From positions 682,001-746,000 of the forward strand of contig NZ_OMOJ01000002.1 of NCBI RefSeq assembly GCF_900302505.1: a DNA stretch of 64,000 bases, written 5' to 3'. Under the pieces are notes generated by a model. The model saw only the letters and a program-made list of their open reading frames with translations. It did not search any database and was not told the DNA's origin. This document shows positions 18,618-28,126 of this stretch, in pieces. Each line of letters starts with the position of its first letter. The first letter of the stretch is position 1. The position numbers and the translations under genes are program-made. The stretch comes from Pseudoprimorskyibacter insulae. Its GTDB lineage: Bacteria; Pseudomonadota; Alphaproteobacteria; Rhodobacterales; Rhodobacteraceae.

Positions 18618-19388
18618 ATGAGCGATTGGGATCCTGAGCTGTACAGCCGGTTCGCTGGCCCGCGCCTGCGCCCTGCGCTGGACTTGATCCGGGCGCTGCC
18701 TGCTTTGCCTGCGGGCGATGTGGTGGACCTTGGCTGCGGCAACGGCGCGGTCGGGCCAGCCCTAAGGCAACTGGGGCGGCGTCTGATCGGGGTCGATAAC
18801 TCGGCCTCGATGCTTGGCGCGGCGCAGGATACGGGGGCTTATGATCGTTTGGAACTGGCCGATATCGCCACGTGGCAGCCCGAGGATAAGCCTGCGCTGA
18901 TCTTCTCAAACGCGGCGCTGCATTGGCTGGGTGATCATGACGGCCTATTGCCGCGTTTGGCGGGTCTGCTGGCCCCCGGCGGGGTGTTGGCCGTGCAGGT
19001 GCCCAATCAGAACGACGCGCCATCCCATCAGCTGTGGTATGATCTGGCTACGGGCATGTTCCCCGGCCGCGTGTCGCAGGACGCCAGTCCCGGCATTCTG
19101 ACGCCTGAGGCTTATCATACCTTGCTAACCCCGCTTGGGGCGCTGGATCTGTGGCAAACCCGGTATTTTCAGGTGCTTCCCGGCGGTGGCGATGGTCATC
19201 CTGTGCGCCGGTTCACGCAGTCGACCTTTGCCAAACCGGTGCTGGATCAACTGACGCCGACCGAAGAATCCGAGATCATCAGCGCCTATGAGGACCGGAT
19301 CGAAGCCGAGTATAGCAAGGATGCCAAAGGGGCTGTGCTGTTTCCATTCAGGCGGCTTTTTTTCATCTTGAAATGTAGCGTGAAATGA
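18618..19388 (+). CDS. tam: SAM-dependent methyltransferase, trans-aconitate 2-methyltransferase-like
   Basis: Class I methyltransferase closely resembling E. coli Tam, which esterifies trans-aconitate, a spontaneous by-product that inhibits aconitase. The N-terminus MSDWDPELYSRF, motif I VVDLGCGNGA (about residues 35-44), NAALHWLGDH and the C-terminal FPFRRLFFI match that family along the whole 256 aa. Cytoplasmic. It stands between the ftsH terminator and a MOSC gene. The substrate is inferred from similarity only. Confidence 0.88.
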   Translation: MSDWDPELYSRFAGPRLRPALDLIRALPALPAGDVVDLGCGNGAVGPALRQLGRRLIGVDNSASMLGAAQDTGAYDRLELADIATWQPEDKPALIFSNAALHWLGDHDGLLPRLAGLLAPGGVLAVQVPNQNDAPSHQLWYDLATGMFPGRVSQDASPGILTPEAYHTLLTPLGALDLWQTRYFQVLPGGGDGHPVRRFTQSTFAKPVLDQLTPTEESEIISAYEDRIEAEYSKDAKGAVLFPFRRLFFILKCSVK

Positions 19389-19456
19389 TCTTTTGAATGG
19401 CCAATGTTTGGGCAGGTGTCTGCCTCTTAGGATCGATTTTTTGAAAGGGACGGATT

Positions 19457-20059
19457 ATGCCCGCACTGAAGCCAACAAACTTTCAGGCCCGGATCGTCTG
19501 GATGGGGACAGTGCCATTGGAAGGGCAGGGAATCCGCTCGTCCGCGTCTGGTGCTTTGGATCTGACCTTTGAAGGCATTCCCGGCGAACGCCATAGCGGG
19601 CTGACCCGTCCGTCCTGTAGCCGCGTGCTTTCGCAGCATCCGCGCCACACGCCGATCGCCAATGCGCGGCAGCTGTCCATTGTGTCGCGCGAAGAACTGG
19701 ACCTGATCGCCCGCGATATGGGGTTGGATGACATCCGCCCCGAATGGGTCGGTGCGACGCTGGTGCTCGAAGGCATTCCAGATTTCACCTACATCCCGCC
19801 GTCGTCGCGATTGCAGGCCGAAAGCGGCGCGACTTTGGTGATTGATATGGAGAACCGGCCCTGCGTTTTGCCGGGCAAAGAGATTGAACAAGACGCGCCG
19901 GGCTTTGGTGCCAAATTCAAAGCCGCTGCCCGCAATCGGCGCGGCGTGACCGCCAGTGTTGAGCGGGAAGGGCGCATTCGTATGGGCGACACCCTGCGCC
20001 TGCACATCCCCGACCAACGCGCCTGGAGCCATGTGCTGCAAGCACGCTCTGAAAGCTAA
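19457..20059 (+). CDS. MOSC-domain protein
   Basis: A 200-aa cytoplasmic protein consisting of a single MOSC domain, the fold found at the C-terminus of molybdenum-cofactor sulfurases and in YiiM/YuaD proteins. Supporting signs are GERHSG (residues about 46-51), NARQLSIVS (about 72-80), the central C at DMENRPC and RRGVTASV. Stand-alone MOSC proteins bind molybdenum cofactor or transfer sulfur; the role here is unknown. A xanthine dehydrogenase that would need sulfurated cofactor is encoded 30 kb away, but no link can be shown. Confidence 0.85.
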   Translation: MPALKPTNFQARIVWMGTVPLEGQGIRSSASGALDLTFEGIPGERHSGLTRPSCSRVLSQHPRHTPIANARQLSIVSREELDLIARDMGLDDIRPEWVGATLVLEGIPDFTYIPPSSRLQAESGATLVIDMENRPCVLPGKEIEQDAPGFGAKFKAAARNRRGVTASVEREGRIRMGDTLRLHIPDQRAWSHVLQARSES

Positions 20060-20316
20060 CTGATGTATACATTTGGCCGGCGGCTGAATTGGCCGCTCGC
20101 CCGTGCAATCCTGCGTTAGCGGGATCATCCCTTGGTTTTTGGGCGAAGGGCGCGAATTGCTGTTCGCAAAGGACGCGCCGGTTTCCGATCTTAGTCACGC
20201 GTATACAAGCGCGCCGCAACTACGTGCGGAAATGTCGGAAATGCTCTGCGTAAAGACTGGCCAGACCGATATGCATCTGGACATATCGCCACAGCTTTGC
20301 ACAGGGATGAGGACCA

Positions 20317-21993
20317 ATGGCATTTAAGACCGATATCGAGATCGCCCGCGAGGCATCGAAACAGCCGATCCAAGAGATCGGCGCGAAACTGGGCATCGCG
20401 ACCGAACATCTTCTGCCCTACGGTCATGACAAGGCCAAGGTCAGCCAGGACTTCATCAACTCGGTTCAGGACCGCAAGAACGGCAAGCTGATCCTTGTGA
20501 CGGCCATCAACCCGACACCGGCAGGCGAAGGCAAGACCACCACGACCGTTGGTCTGGGTGATGGTCTGAACGCCATTGGCAAGAAGGCCGCGATTTGTAT
20601 CCGCGAAGCCTCGCTTGGGCCGAACTTCGGTATGAAAGGGGGCGCCGCGGGGGGCGGCTATGCCCAAGTCGTACCGATGGAGGATATGAACCTGCACTTC
20701 ACCGGCGATTTCCACGCCATCACCAGTGCGCATAACCTGCTGTCGGCGATGATCGACAACCACATCTATTGGGGCAATGAGCTTGAGATCGACGAACGCC
20801 GCGTTGTGTGGCGCCGTGTGGTCGATATGAACGACCGGGCGCTGCGCGATATCGTGACCTCGCTTGGCGGTGTGGCAAACGGCTTCCCGCGCCAGACCGG
20901 GTTTGACATCACCGTGGCATCCGAAGTCATGGCGATCCTGTGCCTGTCCAAAGACCTTGCCGATCTGGAAAAGCGTCTGGGCGATATGATCGTGGCCTAC
21001 CGCCGCGACAAAAGCCCGGTCTATTGCCGTGATATCAAGGCCGACGGGGCGATGACCGTCCTGCTGAAAGACGCGATGCAGCCGAACCTTGTGCAGACCT
21101 TGGAGAATAATCCGGCCTTTGTGCACGGCGGTCCGTTCGCCAATATCGCCCATGGCTGTAACTCGGTCATTGCGACCACGACGGCGCTGAAACTGGCTGA
21201 TTACGTTGTGACCGAGGCAGGCTTTGGGGCCGATCTGGGCGCCGAGAAGTTCATGAACATCAAATGCCGCAAAGCAGGCCTTGCGCCTGATTGCGTGGTG
21301 CTGGTTGCCACTGTCCGCGCGATGAAGATGAACGGCGGTGTGGCCAAGGCCGATCTTGGGGCTGAGAATGTGGATGCGGTCAAGAAGGGCTGCGCCAACC
21401 TTGGGCGGCATATTTCCAACGTCAAAAGCTTTGGCGTGCCGGTGGTCGTGGCGATCAACCATTTTTCCGGCGATACCGAGGCCGAAGTTCAGGCGGTCAA
21501 GGACTACGTGGCCAGCCAAGGATCTGAGGCGATCCTGTCCAAGCATTGGGCCGATGGGTCGAAAGGATCTGAAGCGCTGGCGCGGCGCGTGGCTGAAATC
21601 GCCGATGCGGACCGGTCGCAATTCGCGCCGCTTTATCCCGATGACATGTCGTTGTTTGGTAAGATCGAGCGGATTGCCACCAAGATCTATCATGCGGGTG
21701 AGGTGATCGCTGATAAGAAGATCCGGGATCAATTGAAGGAATGGGAAGCGCAGGGCTATGGCAATCTGCCGGTCTGTATGGCCAAGACGCAGTATTCCTT
21801 CTCGACCGATCCGAACCTGCGCGGCGCACCCGAGGGGCATACCCTGCCCATTCGCGAAGTGCGCCTGAGCGCCGGTGCCGGGTTCGTGGTGGTGATCTGC
21901 GGTGAAATCATGACCATGCCCGGCCTGCCGCGTGTTCCGGCCTCGGAAACGATCCGCTTGAACGAAGGCGGCCAGATCGAAGGCCTGTTTTAA
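20317..21993 (+). CDS. fhs: Formate-tetrahydrofolate ligase
   Basis: Makes 10-formyl-THF from formate, THF and ATP. The nucleotide-binding loop TPAGEGKTT is at residues 67-75, and [18 protein letters not shown] is typical of the family. It is 558 aa, full length. With FolD encoded downstream it interconverts formate and methylene-THF, a route roseobacters use in methyl-group oxidation and purine synthesis. The 257-nt region before it shows no clear riboswitch or terminator; the start has GGGATGAGGA upstream. Confidence 0.97.
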   Translation: MAFKTDIEIAREASKQPIQEIGAKLGIATEHLLPYGHDKAKVSQDFINSVQDRKNGKLILVTAINPTPAGEGKTTTTVGLGDGLNAIGKKAAICIREASLGPNFGMKGGAAGGGYAQVVPMEDMNLHFTGDFHAITSAHNLLSAMIDNHIYWGNELEIDERRVVWRRVVDMNDRALRDIVTSLGGVANGFPRQTGFDITVASEVMAILCLSKDLADLEKRLGDMIVAYRRDKSPVYCRDIKADGAMTVLLKDAMQPNLVQTLENNPAFVHGGPFANIAHGCNSVIATTTALKLADYVVTEAGFGADLGAEKFMNIKCRKAGLAPDCVVLVATVRAMKMNGGVAKADLGAENVDAVKKGCANLGRHISNVKSFGVPVVVAINHFSGDTEAEVQAVKDYVASQGSEAILSKHWADGSKGSEALARRVAEIADADRSQFAPLYPDDMSLFGKIERIATKIYHAGEVIADKKIRDQLKEWEAQGYGNLPVCMAKTQYSFSTDPNLRGAPEGHTLPIREVRLSAGAGFVVVICGEIMTMPGLPRVPASETIRLNEGGQIEGLF

Positions 21994-22000
21994 GACAAAA

Positions 22001-22033
22001 GCGCGGGCCTCGGCATCGAGCCAAGGCCCGCGC
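22001..22033. repeat. GC-rich hairpin after fhs
   Basis: A perfect 10-bp stem GCGCGGGCCT / AGGCCCGCGC with a 13-nt loop lies 8 nt past the fhs stop. On the plus strand no T tract follows, so it may stabilise or partly attenuate rather than terminate. On the minus strand it is followed by TTTTGTC. Confidence 0.6.
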
Positions 22034-22053
22034 TGCATCCCAAAGGGGATGCG

Positions 22054-22085
22054 ATGCCTCCGGCGGGGATATTTTTGGTCAGAAA
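22054..22085. repeat. Dispersed repeat, family B copy 1
   Basis: The reverse complement begins TTTCTGACCAAAAATATCCC, which matches 27981-28000 at 19 of 20 positions. It lies in the fhs to chorismate-mutase-like gap. Confidence 0.7.
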
Positions 22086-22149
22086 GGGCATTGTCTGGAT
22101 TGCTTGGGGCCAGGCTGCTTGGTAGGCGGCAGGCAAGGGAAAGATTGAG

Positions 22150-22455
22150 ATGCGCTTAGAAGAGATGACAACCTTGGACGATGTGCGCGGCGCAATTGAT
22201 GCGCTGGATCGCCAGATCATGCCGCTGTTGGCCCAAAGGCTGGCTTTGGCCGATCATATCGTCACGATCAAGGACCGTCTTGGCGTATCGGCGGCAGCCC
22301 CCAGCCGGGTCGAGGCCGTATTGGAGAATGTTCGCGAACTGGCTGAGGCGCATGGATTTGCGCCCGAGATCGCTGAAGAGATGTGGCGCGCAATGATTGC
22401 TGGAATCGTGGCGCGCGAAGAAAAGACGCTTGGCACGGAAGGACGGGACGAATGA
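22150..22455 (+). CDS. Chorismate-mutase-like (AroQ-fold) protein between fhs and folD
   Basis: A 101-aa all-helical protein of the AroQ chorismate-mutase type: [29 protein letters not shown] is split as the typical first helix, followed by the short second and a third helix with [16 protein letters not shown]. Family members convert chorismate to prephenate or, in the PchB branch, isochorismate to salicylate and pyruvate. Key residues R14-like, D18 and Q/R in helix 1 are present, but the exact activity cannot be told. Its stop overlaps the folD start (ATGA), so it is translationally coupled to folate metabolism. Confidence 0.85.
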   Translation: MRLEEMTTLDDVRGAIDALDRQIMPLLAQRLALADHIVTIKDRLGVSAAAPSRVEAVLENVRELAEAHGFAPEIAEEMWRAMIAGIVAREEKTLGTEGRDE

Positions 22456-23354
22456 CAGCGACATTGATTGACGGGAAAGCCTTTGCGGCGACCGTGCGTG
22501 AAAAGGTGGCGGGCCATGTGGCGCGTCTGAAGGAAGAGCACGGGATCACCCCCGGTTTGGCGGTTGTTCTGGTGGGCGAAGACCCGGCCAGTCAGGTCTA
22601 TGTGCGGTCCAAGGGCAAGCAGACCGTTGAGGTCGGCATGAATTCCTATGAGCACAAGTTGGATGCGGGCACTTCTGAGGCGGACCTGCTGGCGCTGATC
22701 GACACGCTGAACAACGATCCGGCGGTGCATGGCATTCTGGTGCAATTGCCGCTGCCCAAGCATCTGGACGAAGATCTGGTCATCAATGCGATTGATCCTG
22801 CCAAAGATGTGGACGGGTTCCATATTTCGAACGTTGGCCTTTTGGGCACTGGGCAGAAGTCCATGGTGCCTTGCACGCCGCTGGGCTGTCTGATGATGCT
22901 GCGCGACCATCATGGCAGCCTGTCGGGCATGGATGCGGTGGTGATTGGCCGGTCGAACATCGTGGGCAAGCCGATGGCGCAATTGCTGCTGGGCGATAGC
23001 TGCACTGTCACGATTGCCCATTCGCGAACCAAGGATCTGGCGGATGTGGTGCGCCGCGCCGATATCGTGGTGGCGGCGGTTGGCCGCCCCGAGATGGTGC
23101 CGGGCGATTGGATCAAGCCGGGGGCGACGGTGATTGACGTGGGCATCAACCGCATCGACGCGCCCGAAAAGGGCGAGGGCAAAACACGCCTTGTTGGCGA
23201 TTGCCACTTTGACAGCTGCGCGGCGGTGGCCGGCGCGATTACGCCGGTTCCGGGTGGGGTCGGGCCGATGACGATTGCCTGTCTGCTGGCCAACACGGTG
23301 ACGGCGTGCTGCCGGGCCAATGGGCTGACCGAGCCTGAGGGATTGACCGCTTAA
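22452..23354 (+). CDS. folD: Bifunctional methylene-THF dehydrogenase / methenyl-THF cyclohydrolase
   Basis: Interconverts 5,10-methylene-THF, methenyl-THF and 10-formyl-THF with NADP. The active-site region has Y50 and K54 in [25 protein letters not shown] (dinucleotide binding) and the C-terminal [11 protein letters not shown] are all family signatures. It is 300 aa from the ATG that overlaps the upstream stop. It forms a C1-folate cluster with fhs. Confidence 0.97.
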   Translation: MTATLIDGKAFAATVREKVAGHVARLKEEHGITPGLAVVLVGEDPASQVYVRSKGKQTVEVGMNSYEHKLDAGTSEADLLALIDTLNNDPAVHGILVQLPLPKHLDEDLVINAIDPAKDVDGFHISNVGLLGTGQKSMVPCTPLGCLMMLRDHHGSLSGMDAVVIGRSNIVGKPMAQLLLGDSCTVTIAHSRTKDLADVVRRADIVVAAVGRPEMVPGDWIKPGATVIDVGINRIDAPEKGEGKTRLVGDCHFDSCAAVAGAITPVPGGVGPMTIACLLANTVTACCRANGLTEPEGLTA

Positions 23355-23378
23355 CGCATCCCAAAACATGAGAATTAA

Positions 23379-23413
23379 GGGCCGTGGCAAATTGCTGCGG
23401 CCTTTTGCATTTT
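23379..23413 (+). terminator. Probable terminator of folD
   Basis: GGCCG (23380-23384) pairs with CGGCC (23398-23402) around a partly self-complementary loop, followed by TTTTGCATTTT. Confidence 0.6.
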
Positions 23414-23592
23414 ATGTCGAATATGAGGACAGTCGCGGATATTTGAATTGAATAGTATTTGATTGAGCCATAAACCGGCCAGAGCAAATGGGAAAAAGAC
23501 ATAAAAATAGCATCTAAAAGCGTACTTTTATCAATAGTTTAATTTTTGCACGACGAAGACTGTATTTTAGGCAGGGCTAAGGCTGGCACGGT

Positions 23593-24390
23593 TTGAATTT
23601 TATCGCCTCATATTTGCGCTCTCGCAGAGTTCCATTGGTCTTGTTGGGAATTGCCTTGGTGATTTGCGCACTGGCAGGCCCATTTGGCACCTTTTCGAAG
23701 CTGAGCTTGGGAGAGCGGTTTTTCTACTTCGGCGCAATGATGTCGATGGTGTTTGTCCTGCGTGAGGTGCGGGACAACCTGTTGGCGATGGGCGGGGTGG
23801 CCGGGCGCTTGGCATGGCCTGCATTCATTCTGTGCCTGTCGGGCGGAATCACTGGAATGAACGAAACCGTGTTTGCGGATTGGTCGACTTGGGTCAGCGG
23901 CACGACGGTGCTGTTTTTGGTTCTGACGATTTCGGGGTTGGTTTGGGCGGCGCAGCAAATCGTTGCAGCCCCGTCTGACGGTGTTGAAGAGGCTTCAATC
24001 GATGCCGCGCCAGAACCTGAGGGTGCGGGTCTTGTCGAAAACTTGCTGATGCAGCGCCTGCCCGAAGATATGCGGGCCCCTGTTGTCCGGCTTGAGGCGC
24101 AGGACCACAGGTTGCGTGTCGTCACAGAGGCGGGAACGGCGACAATCCTGATGCGCATGTCCGATGCCGAGGCAATGATGCCTGGGCCAATGGGGCTGCG
24201 CATTCACCGGTCGCATTGGATTTCGGTTGATAAGGTCGTCGGCACGGTTCGGCGCGATGGGCGTGATTTGGTGCTGATGGCCGATGGGGTTGAGGTGCCG
24301 GTCAGCCGCAACACCAAGGATGCGGCCATCGCGGCAGGCATCCGGTTTGAAGCAGCCAATGAAGACCCGCCCGCAGCGCGGATCAGCTAG
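23593..24390 (+). CDS. Membrane-anchored LytTR-domain transcription regulator (probable TTG start)
   Basis: A 265-aa protein with four hydrophobic segments in residues about 14-130, an acidic linker (about 133-148) and a C-terminal LytTR DNA-binding domain (about 160-255) with LRVVTEAGTATILM and the hallmark IHRSHWISVDKVV. This makes it a one-component membrane regulator that could sense a signal in or through the membrane. The start is TTG at 23593; the Shine-Dalgarno is weak. The upstream 180 nt are AT-rich and probably hold its promoter. It is followed by the convergent thioesterase gene, overlapping by 4 nt. Target and signal are unknown. Confidence 0.85.
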   Translation: MNFIASYLRSRRVPLVLLGIALVICALAGPFGTFSKLSLGERFFYFGAMMSMVFVLREVRDNLLAMGGVAGRLAWPAFILCLSGGITGMNETVFADWSTWVSGTTVLFLVLTISGLVWAAQQIVAAPSDGVEEASIDAAPEPEGAGLVENLLMQRLPEDMRAPVVRLEAQDHRLRVVTEAGTATILMRMSDAEAMMPGPMGLRIHRSHWISVDKVVGTVRRDGRDLVLMADGVEVPVSRNTKDAAIAAGIRFEAANEDPPAARIS

Positions 24391-24812
24391 GGCCGTTCCC
24401 CCGGAACAACCGCCATCGTGCCAAGCAAGGTTGCGATGTGCTTTTCGCTGCCATCTTCGGCGATGCCAAACACATCTGACGCCACCACGGTCAGCCGCCG
24501 CCCCGGTTTCAATACGCGCCCGCGCGCCTGAAGGCGGGGGGCCGTGCCGGGGGACAGGTAGTTGATCTTTAGCTCAGCCGTCACAACCTCGGCCCCGTCG
24601 GGTTGCACCGAAAGCGCGGCGTACCCGGCCGCCACATCGCCCAGCGAAAACACCAACCCGCCATGGGCAAACCCCTGTTGCTGAAGTAGATGCGGGGCAA
24701 GCGCGGCGCCGATATGCACCTCGCCCTTTGAGACGAAATCAAGCGTTGCGCCGATGGTGGCCAGCATAGACTGATTGTCGAAACTGGTGCGGATGCGATG
24801 TGTCAGGTCCAT
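24387..24812 (-). CDS. PaaI-family hotdog thioesterase
   Basis: A 141-aa acyl-CoA thioesterase of the PaaI/YbdB type. The catalytic region GFAHGGLVFSLGDVAAGYA has the HGG turn (50-52) and D59. INYLSP and the GRVLKPGRRLTVVASDVF strand are also typical. The start at 24812 gives the normal N-terminus; a longer upstream frame would overlap pdeM. It is 32 nt from pdeM in the same direction and may share its transcript. The substrate is unknown. Confidence 0.87.
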   Translation of the reverse strand: MDLTHRIRTSFDNQSMLATIGATLDFVSKGEVHIGAALAPHLLQQQGFAHGGLVFSLGDVAAGYAALSVQPDGAEVVTAELKINYLSPGTAPRLQARGRVLKPGRRLTVVASDVFGIAEDGSEKHIATLLGTMAVVPGERP

Positions 24813-24844
24813 GCGGCTACTCTGTGGCAGGTGGCTGTCGGTGT

Positions 24845-25510
24845 CTAGCGGGGCATCGGTATTTCGATCATGCGCGGGCCGGTCAGGATGGCGCGGGCGT
24901 TGGGCTCCATCAGGCCTGTAAACGCCGCCGCATTGCTGTGCAGCCCGCCGGTGTAGGTGCCATAGGCCGGAAGGATCAGCCGCCGACTGTCGTACAGAAA
25001 ACAGGGCCGGGTGATCCGCCGCCCCCGTAGGGCCAGCGTTGCCTTGGGGTGATAATGGCCCGAGATTTCGGGCGCGTCGCAACCTTTGGCGATATGCCGG
25101 AACATCAGTGGCGGTAGGTGCAGATCCGCCAGATGCTGCCCGCCAAGCTCCACCGGCCCCGGATCGTGGTTGCCTTCCACCCAGATCCAGTCGCGCCCGG
25201 CCTGAAGCGCCAGAAACCGGGACCGATCCTCATCGGGCAGGGCGGTGTCCAACCCCGGCGCGTCAAAGCTATCACCAAGGCACAGCACTCGCCGCGCCCC
25301 GGTGCGGTCCAGATCGGTGGCCAGCCGGTCCAGCGTTTCGCGCCCCTCGTAGGGCGGCAGAACGGCCCCGCCGAACCGCGCCTGACGCACCGCTTTGCCC
25401 ATATGCAGATCCGACACGACCAGCAGATCCTGCGCAGGCCAGAATAGCGCCCCGGTCGTCAAGGCGATCAGCGCCTCGCCGCCGAACTGGAATGGCAAAC
25501 CAAGGCTCAT
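24845..25510 (-). CDS. pdeM: PdeM-like metallophosphoesterase, ligase-associated DNA repair
   Basis: Calcineurin-like phosphoesterase of the PdeM type, the nuclease/phosphatase component of the 'ligase-associated DNA damage response' group. The metal motifs are in order: SDLHMG (33-38), GD (79-80), GNHD (113-116) and GHYH (151-154). It is 221 aa. The start overlaps the helicase stop by 4 nt (ATGA), which fixes it as its partner. The other usual members, an ATP-dependent ligase and an exonuclease, are not in this window. Confidence 0.9.
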   Translation of the reverse strand: MSLGLPFQFGGEALIALTTGALFWPAQDLLVVSDLHMGKAVRQARFGGAVLPPYEGRETLDRLATDLDRTGARRVLCLGDSFDAPGLDTALPDEDRSRFLALQAGRDWIWVEGNHDPGPVELGGQHLADLHLPPLMFRHIAKGCDAPEISGHYHPKATLALRGRRITRPCFLYDSRRLILPAYGTYTGGLHSNAAAFTGLMEPNARAILTGPRMIEIPMPR

Positions 25511-27933
25511 TCCTGCGCCCCGCCCAGATCCAGTTGGGCCAATCCGCTGTCATCCATCAGGCGCGTGATCTCTTCCTCCAACAGGCGGTTATCCGCAGAC
25601 CCGTGCACCGGCACCCGGCCATGTTCCAAGAACAGCGGCGCGGCAAGCGGCGTCACGCGGGACAGGCGCCGCAAGTCGATCCGGCCGCCGATCCGCGCGG
25701 CCAATTCGCGGACGCGGTCGAAATCGACCAAGCCGCGCATGGCCTCTTGCCGGGTGATGTCCAGCAGCAGATGTCCGGGGTCGTATTTCATCAACGTATC
25801 ATACAGAATGTCCGAGGACATGGTCGCCTGCCGCCCACTTTTGCGCTGCCCGCCGATTTGCCGGTCAATCAGCCCGGCAATCGTGGCCGAGGCGCGGAAG
25901 GTGCGCTTCATCATCGCATTGCCCGCAAGCCACCCGTCTAACCCGGCCTCCAACGCGGCCAAATCGAACAGCGGCTCGGGGTCTGTCACGGCATCCAGCC
26001 CCCAGATCAATGTGGCGTAATCCGTGGCAACAAAGCCCATCGGGGCAAGGCCCGTCTCCTCCATCCGCTTGGTCAGCAATAGGCCCAAGGTCTGCTGCGC
26101 ATTGCGCCCGGCAAACCCATACACAACCAGTTGTTCGCGCCCCTCATGCGGAAAACTCTCAATCAACAGCCGCCCGGGTTCGGGCAATTGGCTGACCTCG
26201 CGCTGCAACTGAAGCCAGTTGCGCGTGTGCTCCGGCAATTCGGGCCAGTCATCTTGTTGCAGCAGGCGCAGGATACGATGGCTCAGCTGGGTGGACGTGG
26301 CAAACTTGGTGCCGTTGAAGGTGGCAATCTTCGGCTTGCGCCCCGGATCGCGGGTCACTTCGACGGTCAGTTCCCGCAGCCCTTCGTAGCGGACGATCTG
26401 ACCGCCGATCAAAAACGTGTCCCCCTGTGTCAGACTGGCGGCAAAGCCTTCCTCGATCTCGCCCAAAGGGGCGCCGCCGCGCCCGCGCCACCGGACTTTG
26501 AGCGTATCGGTGTCCTGAATGGTGCCGATGTTTTGCCGAATGCGCAGGGTCGAGCGCGGGTCGCGCAATTGCCATTGCCCGTCTGGCCGCTGCATCAGCC
26601 GCTGCCACTGGTCATAGGCCCGGAGCGCATAGCCCCCCGTTGCGCAAAATTGCAGACAGGCGTCAAATTCCTCGCGCGTCAGATCGCCATACGGCCCGGC
26701 ACTGGCCAGTTCCGTAAACAGATCATCGGCATGGAATGGTCCCGAACAGGCGGCAATCAGAATGTGCTGGCACAGCACGTCGCGGGGGCCGGGACCGCGC
26801 GGATCGCCGTCCAGATCGTTGTCGCGCACAGCCTCAAGCGCGGCAAGGCATTCCACCACCTCAAACCGATTGGCAGGCACCAACAGCGCCTTGGATGGCG
26901 CGTTGTACCGGTGGTTCGCCCGGCCAATCCGTTGTACCAGACGCTTGACGTTCTTCGGCGCGCCGATCTGGATCACCAGATCCACATCGCCCCAGTCGAT
27001 CCCCAGATCAAGGCTACCCGTACAGACCACCGCCCGCAGGCTGCCATTGGCCATGGCCGCCTCAACCCGTTCACGCTGAACCCGATCAAGCGAGCCATGG
27101 TGAATCGCGATGGGCAACCCATCTTCATTGGCCAGCCATAGATTGTGAAAGAAAATCTCGGCCTGGGCGCGGGTGTTGTGAAAAATCAGCGTGGTTTTAT
27201 GCTGTCGCACCTGATCCAGCACCGCTGGAATGGCATAGGCCGCGCCGCCCCCCGACCATGGCGGGGCCGTGTCGGTGCGCAGCATGGCAATGTCGGGCGC
27301 GGGGCCGGGATCGGCCATTAGAATGGGGCAGGGCGCGGGACCGGCCAGAAACCGGGCAATTGCCGCCGGATCATCCACCGTTGCCGACAGCCCCACGCGC
27401 CGCAGCCCCGGTGCCAAGCCCTGCAATTGCGCCAGCGCCAGCATCAACTGATCGCCGCGTTTGCTCTCGGCGAGTGCATGGATCTCATCGACGATCACCC
27501 GTTGCACCCCCGCAAACGTCCGCGCCGCATCCTCGTATGACACCATCAGCGCCAGCGATTCCGGCGTCGTCAGAAGGATATGCGGCGGATCGGCCCGCTG
27601 CCGCCGCTTGGCGTGGTTTGACGTGTCGCCCGTGCGATCCTCAACCCGGATGGCCAGACCCGCCCCCTCAATGGGGCGGCGCAGGTTGCGCTTGATATCG
27701 GCGGCTAGGGCCTTCAGCGGACTGACATAGAGCGTATGAAGCCCCCCGCCCGGCGCGGCCCCCAGCTCGGCCAGACTTGGCAGAAACCCGGCCAGCGTCT
27801 TGCCGCCCCCTGTCGGCGCAATCAATAAATGCGCAGGCAAATCCTTGGCCGTCAGCATCTGGGCCTGATGCGGATGCAGCGCCCAGCCTTGGGCGTCAAA
27901 CCAATGTTGCAAAGACTCGGGCAAATCTGTCAT
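25507..27933 (-). CDS. Ligase-associated DEXH-box helicase (Lhr-like)
   Basis: A large superfamily 2 helicase of the Lhr type. Motif I is APTGGGKT (39-46), motif II DEIH (149-152), and motif VI is QRIGRANHRY; C-terminal winged-helix and Lhr-specific domains follow. It is 808 aa. Together with PdeM it belongs to a bacterial DNA repair group that often includes an ATP-dependent DNA ligase. The start at 27933 (MTDLPESL) was preferred to one eight codons upstream. It is divergent from the racemase gene across a 193-nt gap filled by hairpins. Confidence 0.9.
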   Translation of the reverse strand: MTDLPESLQHWFDAQGWALHPHQAQMLTAKDLPAHLLIAPTGGGKTLAGFLPSLAELGAAPGGGLHTLYVSPLKALAADIKRNLRRPIEGAGLAIRVEDRTGDTSNHAKRRQRADPPHILLTTPESLALMVSYEDAARTFAGVQRVIVDEIHALAESKRGDQLMLALAQLQGLAPGLRRVGLSATVDDPAAIARFLAGPAPCPILMADPGPAPDIAMLRTDTAPPWSGGGAAYAIPAVLDQVRQHKTTLIFHNTRAQAEIFFHNLWLANEDGLPIAIHHGSLDRVQRERVEAAMANGSLRAVVCTGSLDLGIDWGDVDLVIQIGAPKNVKRLVQRIGRANHRYNAPSKALLVPANRFEVVECLAALEAVRDNDLDGDPRGPGPRDVLCQHILIAACSGPFHADDLFTELASAGPYGDLTREEFDACLQFCATGGYALRAYDQWQRLMQRPDGQWQLRDPRSTLRIRQNIGTIQDTDTLKVRWRGRGGAPLGEIEEGFAASLTQGDTFLIGGQIVRYEGLRELTVEVTRDPGRKPKIATFNGTKFATSTQLSHRILRLLQQDDWPELPEHTRNWLQLQREVSQLPEPGRLLIESFPHEGREQLVVYGFAGRNAQQTLGLLLTKRMEETGLAPMGFVATDYATLIWGLDAVTDPEPLFDLAALEAGLDGWLAGNAMMKRTFRASATIAGLIDRQIGGQRKSGRQATMSSDILYDTLMKYDPGHLLLDITRQEAMRGLVDFDRVRELAARIGGRIDLRRLSRVTPLAAPLFLEHGRVPVHGSADNRLLEEEITRLMDDSGLAQLDLGGAQE

Positions 27934-27980
27934 GCGGCTAGAACTAAACCGGAACATCTCTGACGCAAACCCCTTTGCAT

Positions 27981-28049
27981 TTTCTGACCAAAAATATTCC
28001 TCGGGGGTGAATTGCGCCGCAGGCGCAAGAGGGGGCAGACAGCCCCCTC
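27981..28049. repeat. Composite hairpin element, family B copy 2
   Basis: Three modules in a row: TTTCTGACCAAAAATATTCC (27981-28000, shared with 22054-22085), the perfect hairpin TTGCGCC-GCA-GGCGCAA (28012-28028), and GAGGGGGC-AGACA-GCCCCCTC (28029-28049). The element lies in the divergent region between the helicase and racemase genes. Confidence 0.75.
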
Positions 28050-28126
28050 ACCCGCCCTTGACGCAACGCAACGTCCCCCTTTCCCTGAACCACATTCCAC
28101 GCTTTTCTGCTTGGCGGGAGGACAGC

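Noticed and set aside
20060-20316. Possible riboswitch upstream of fhs
   Set aside because: No match to a remembered tetrahydrofolate or purine riboswitch core and no terminator-like stem; nothing more than short unconvincing pairs.
20191-22038. Minus-strand frame (615 codons) antisense to fhs
   Set aside because: Shadow of fhs; no start context or domain.
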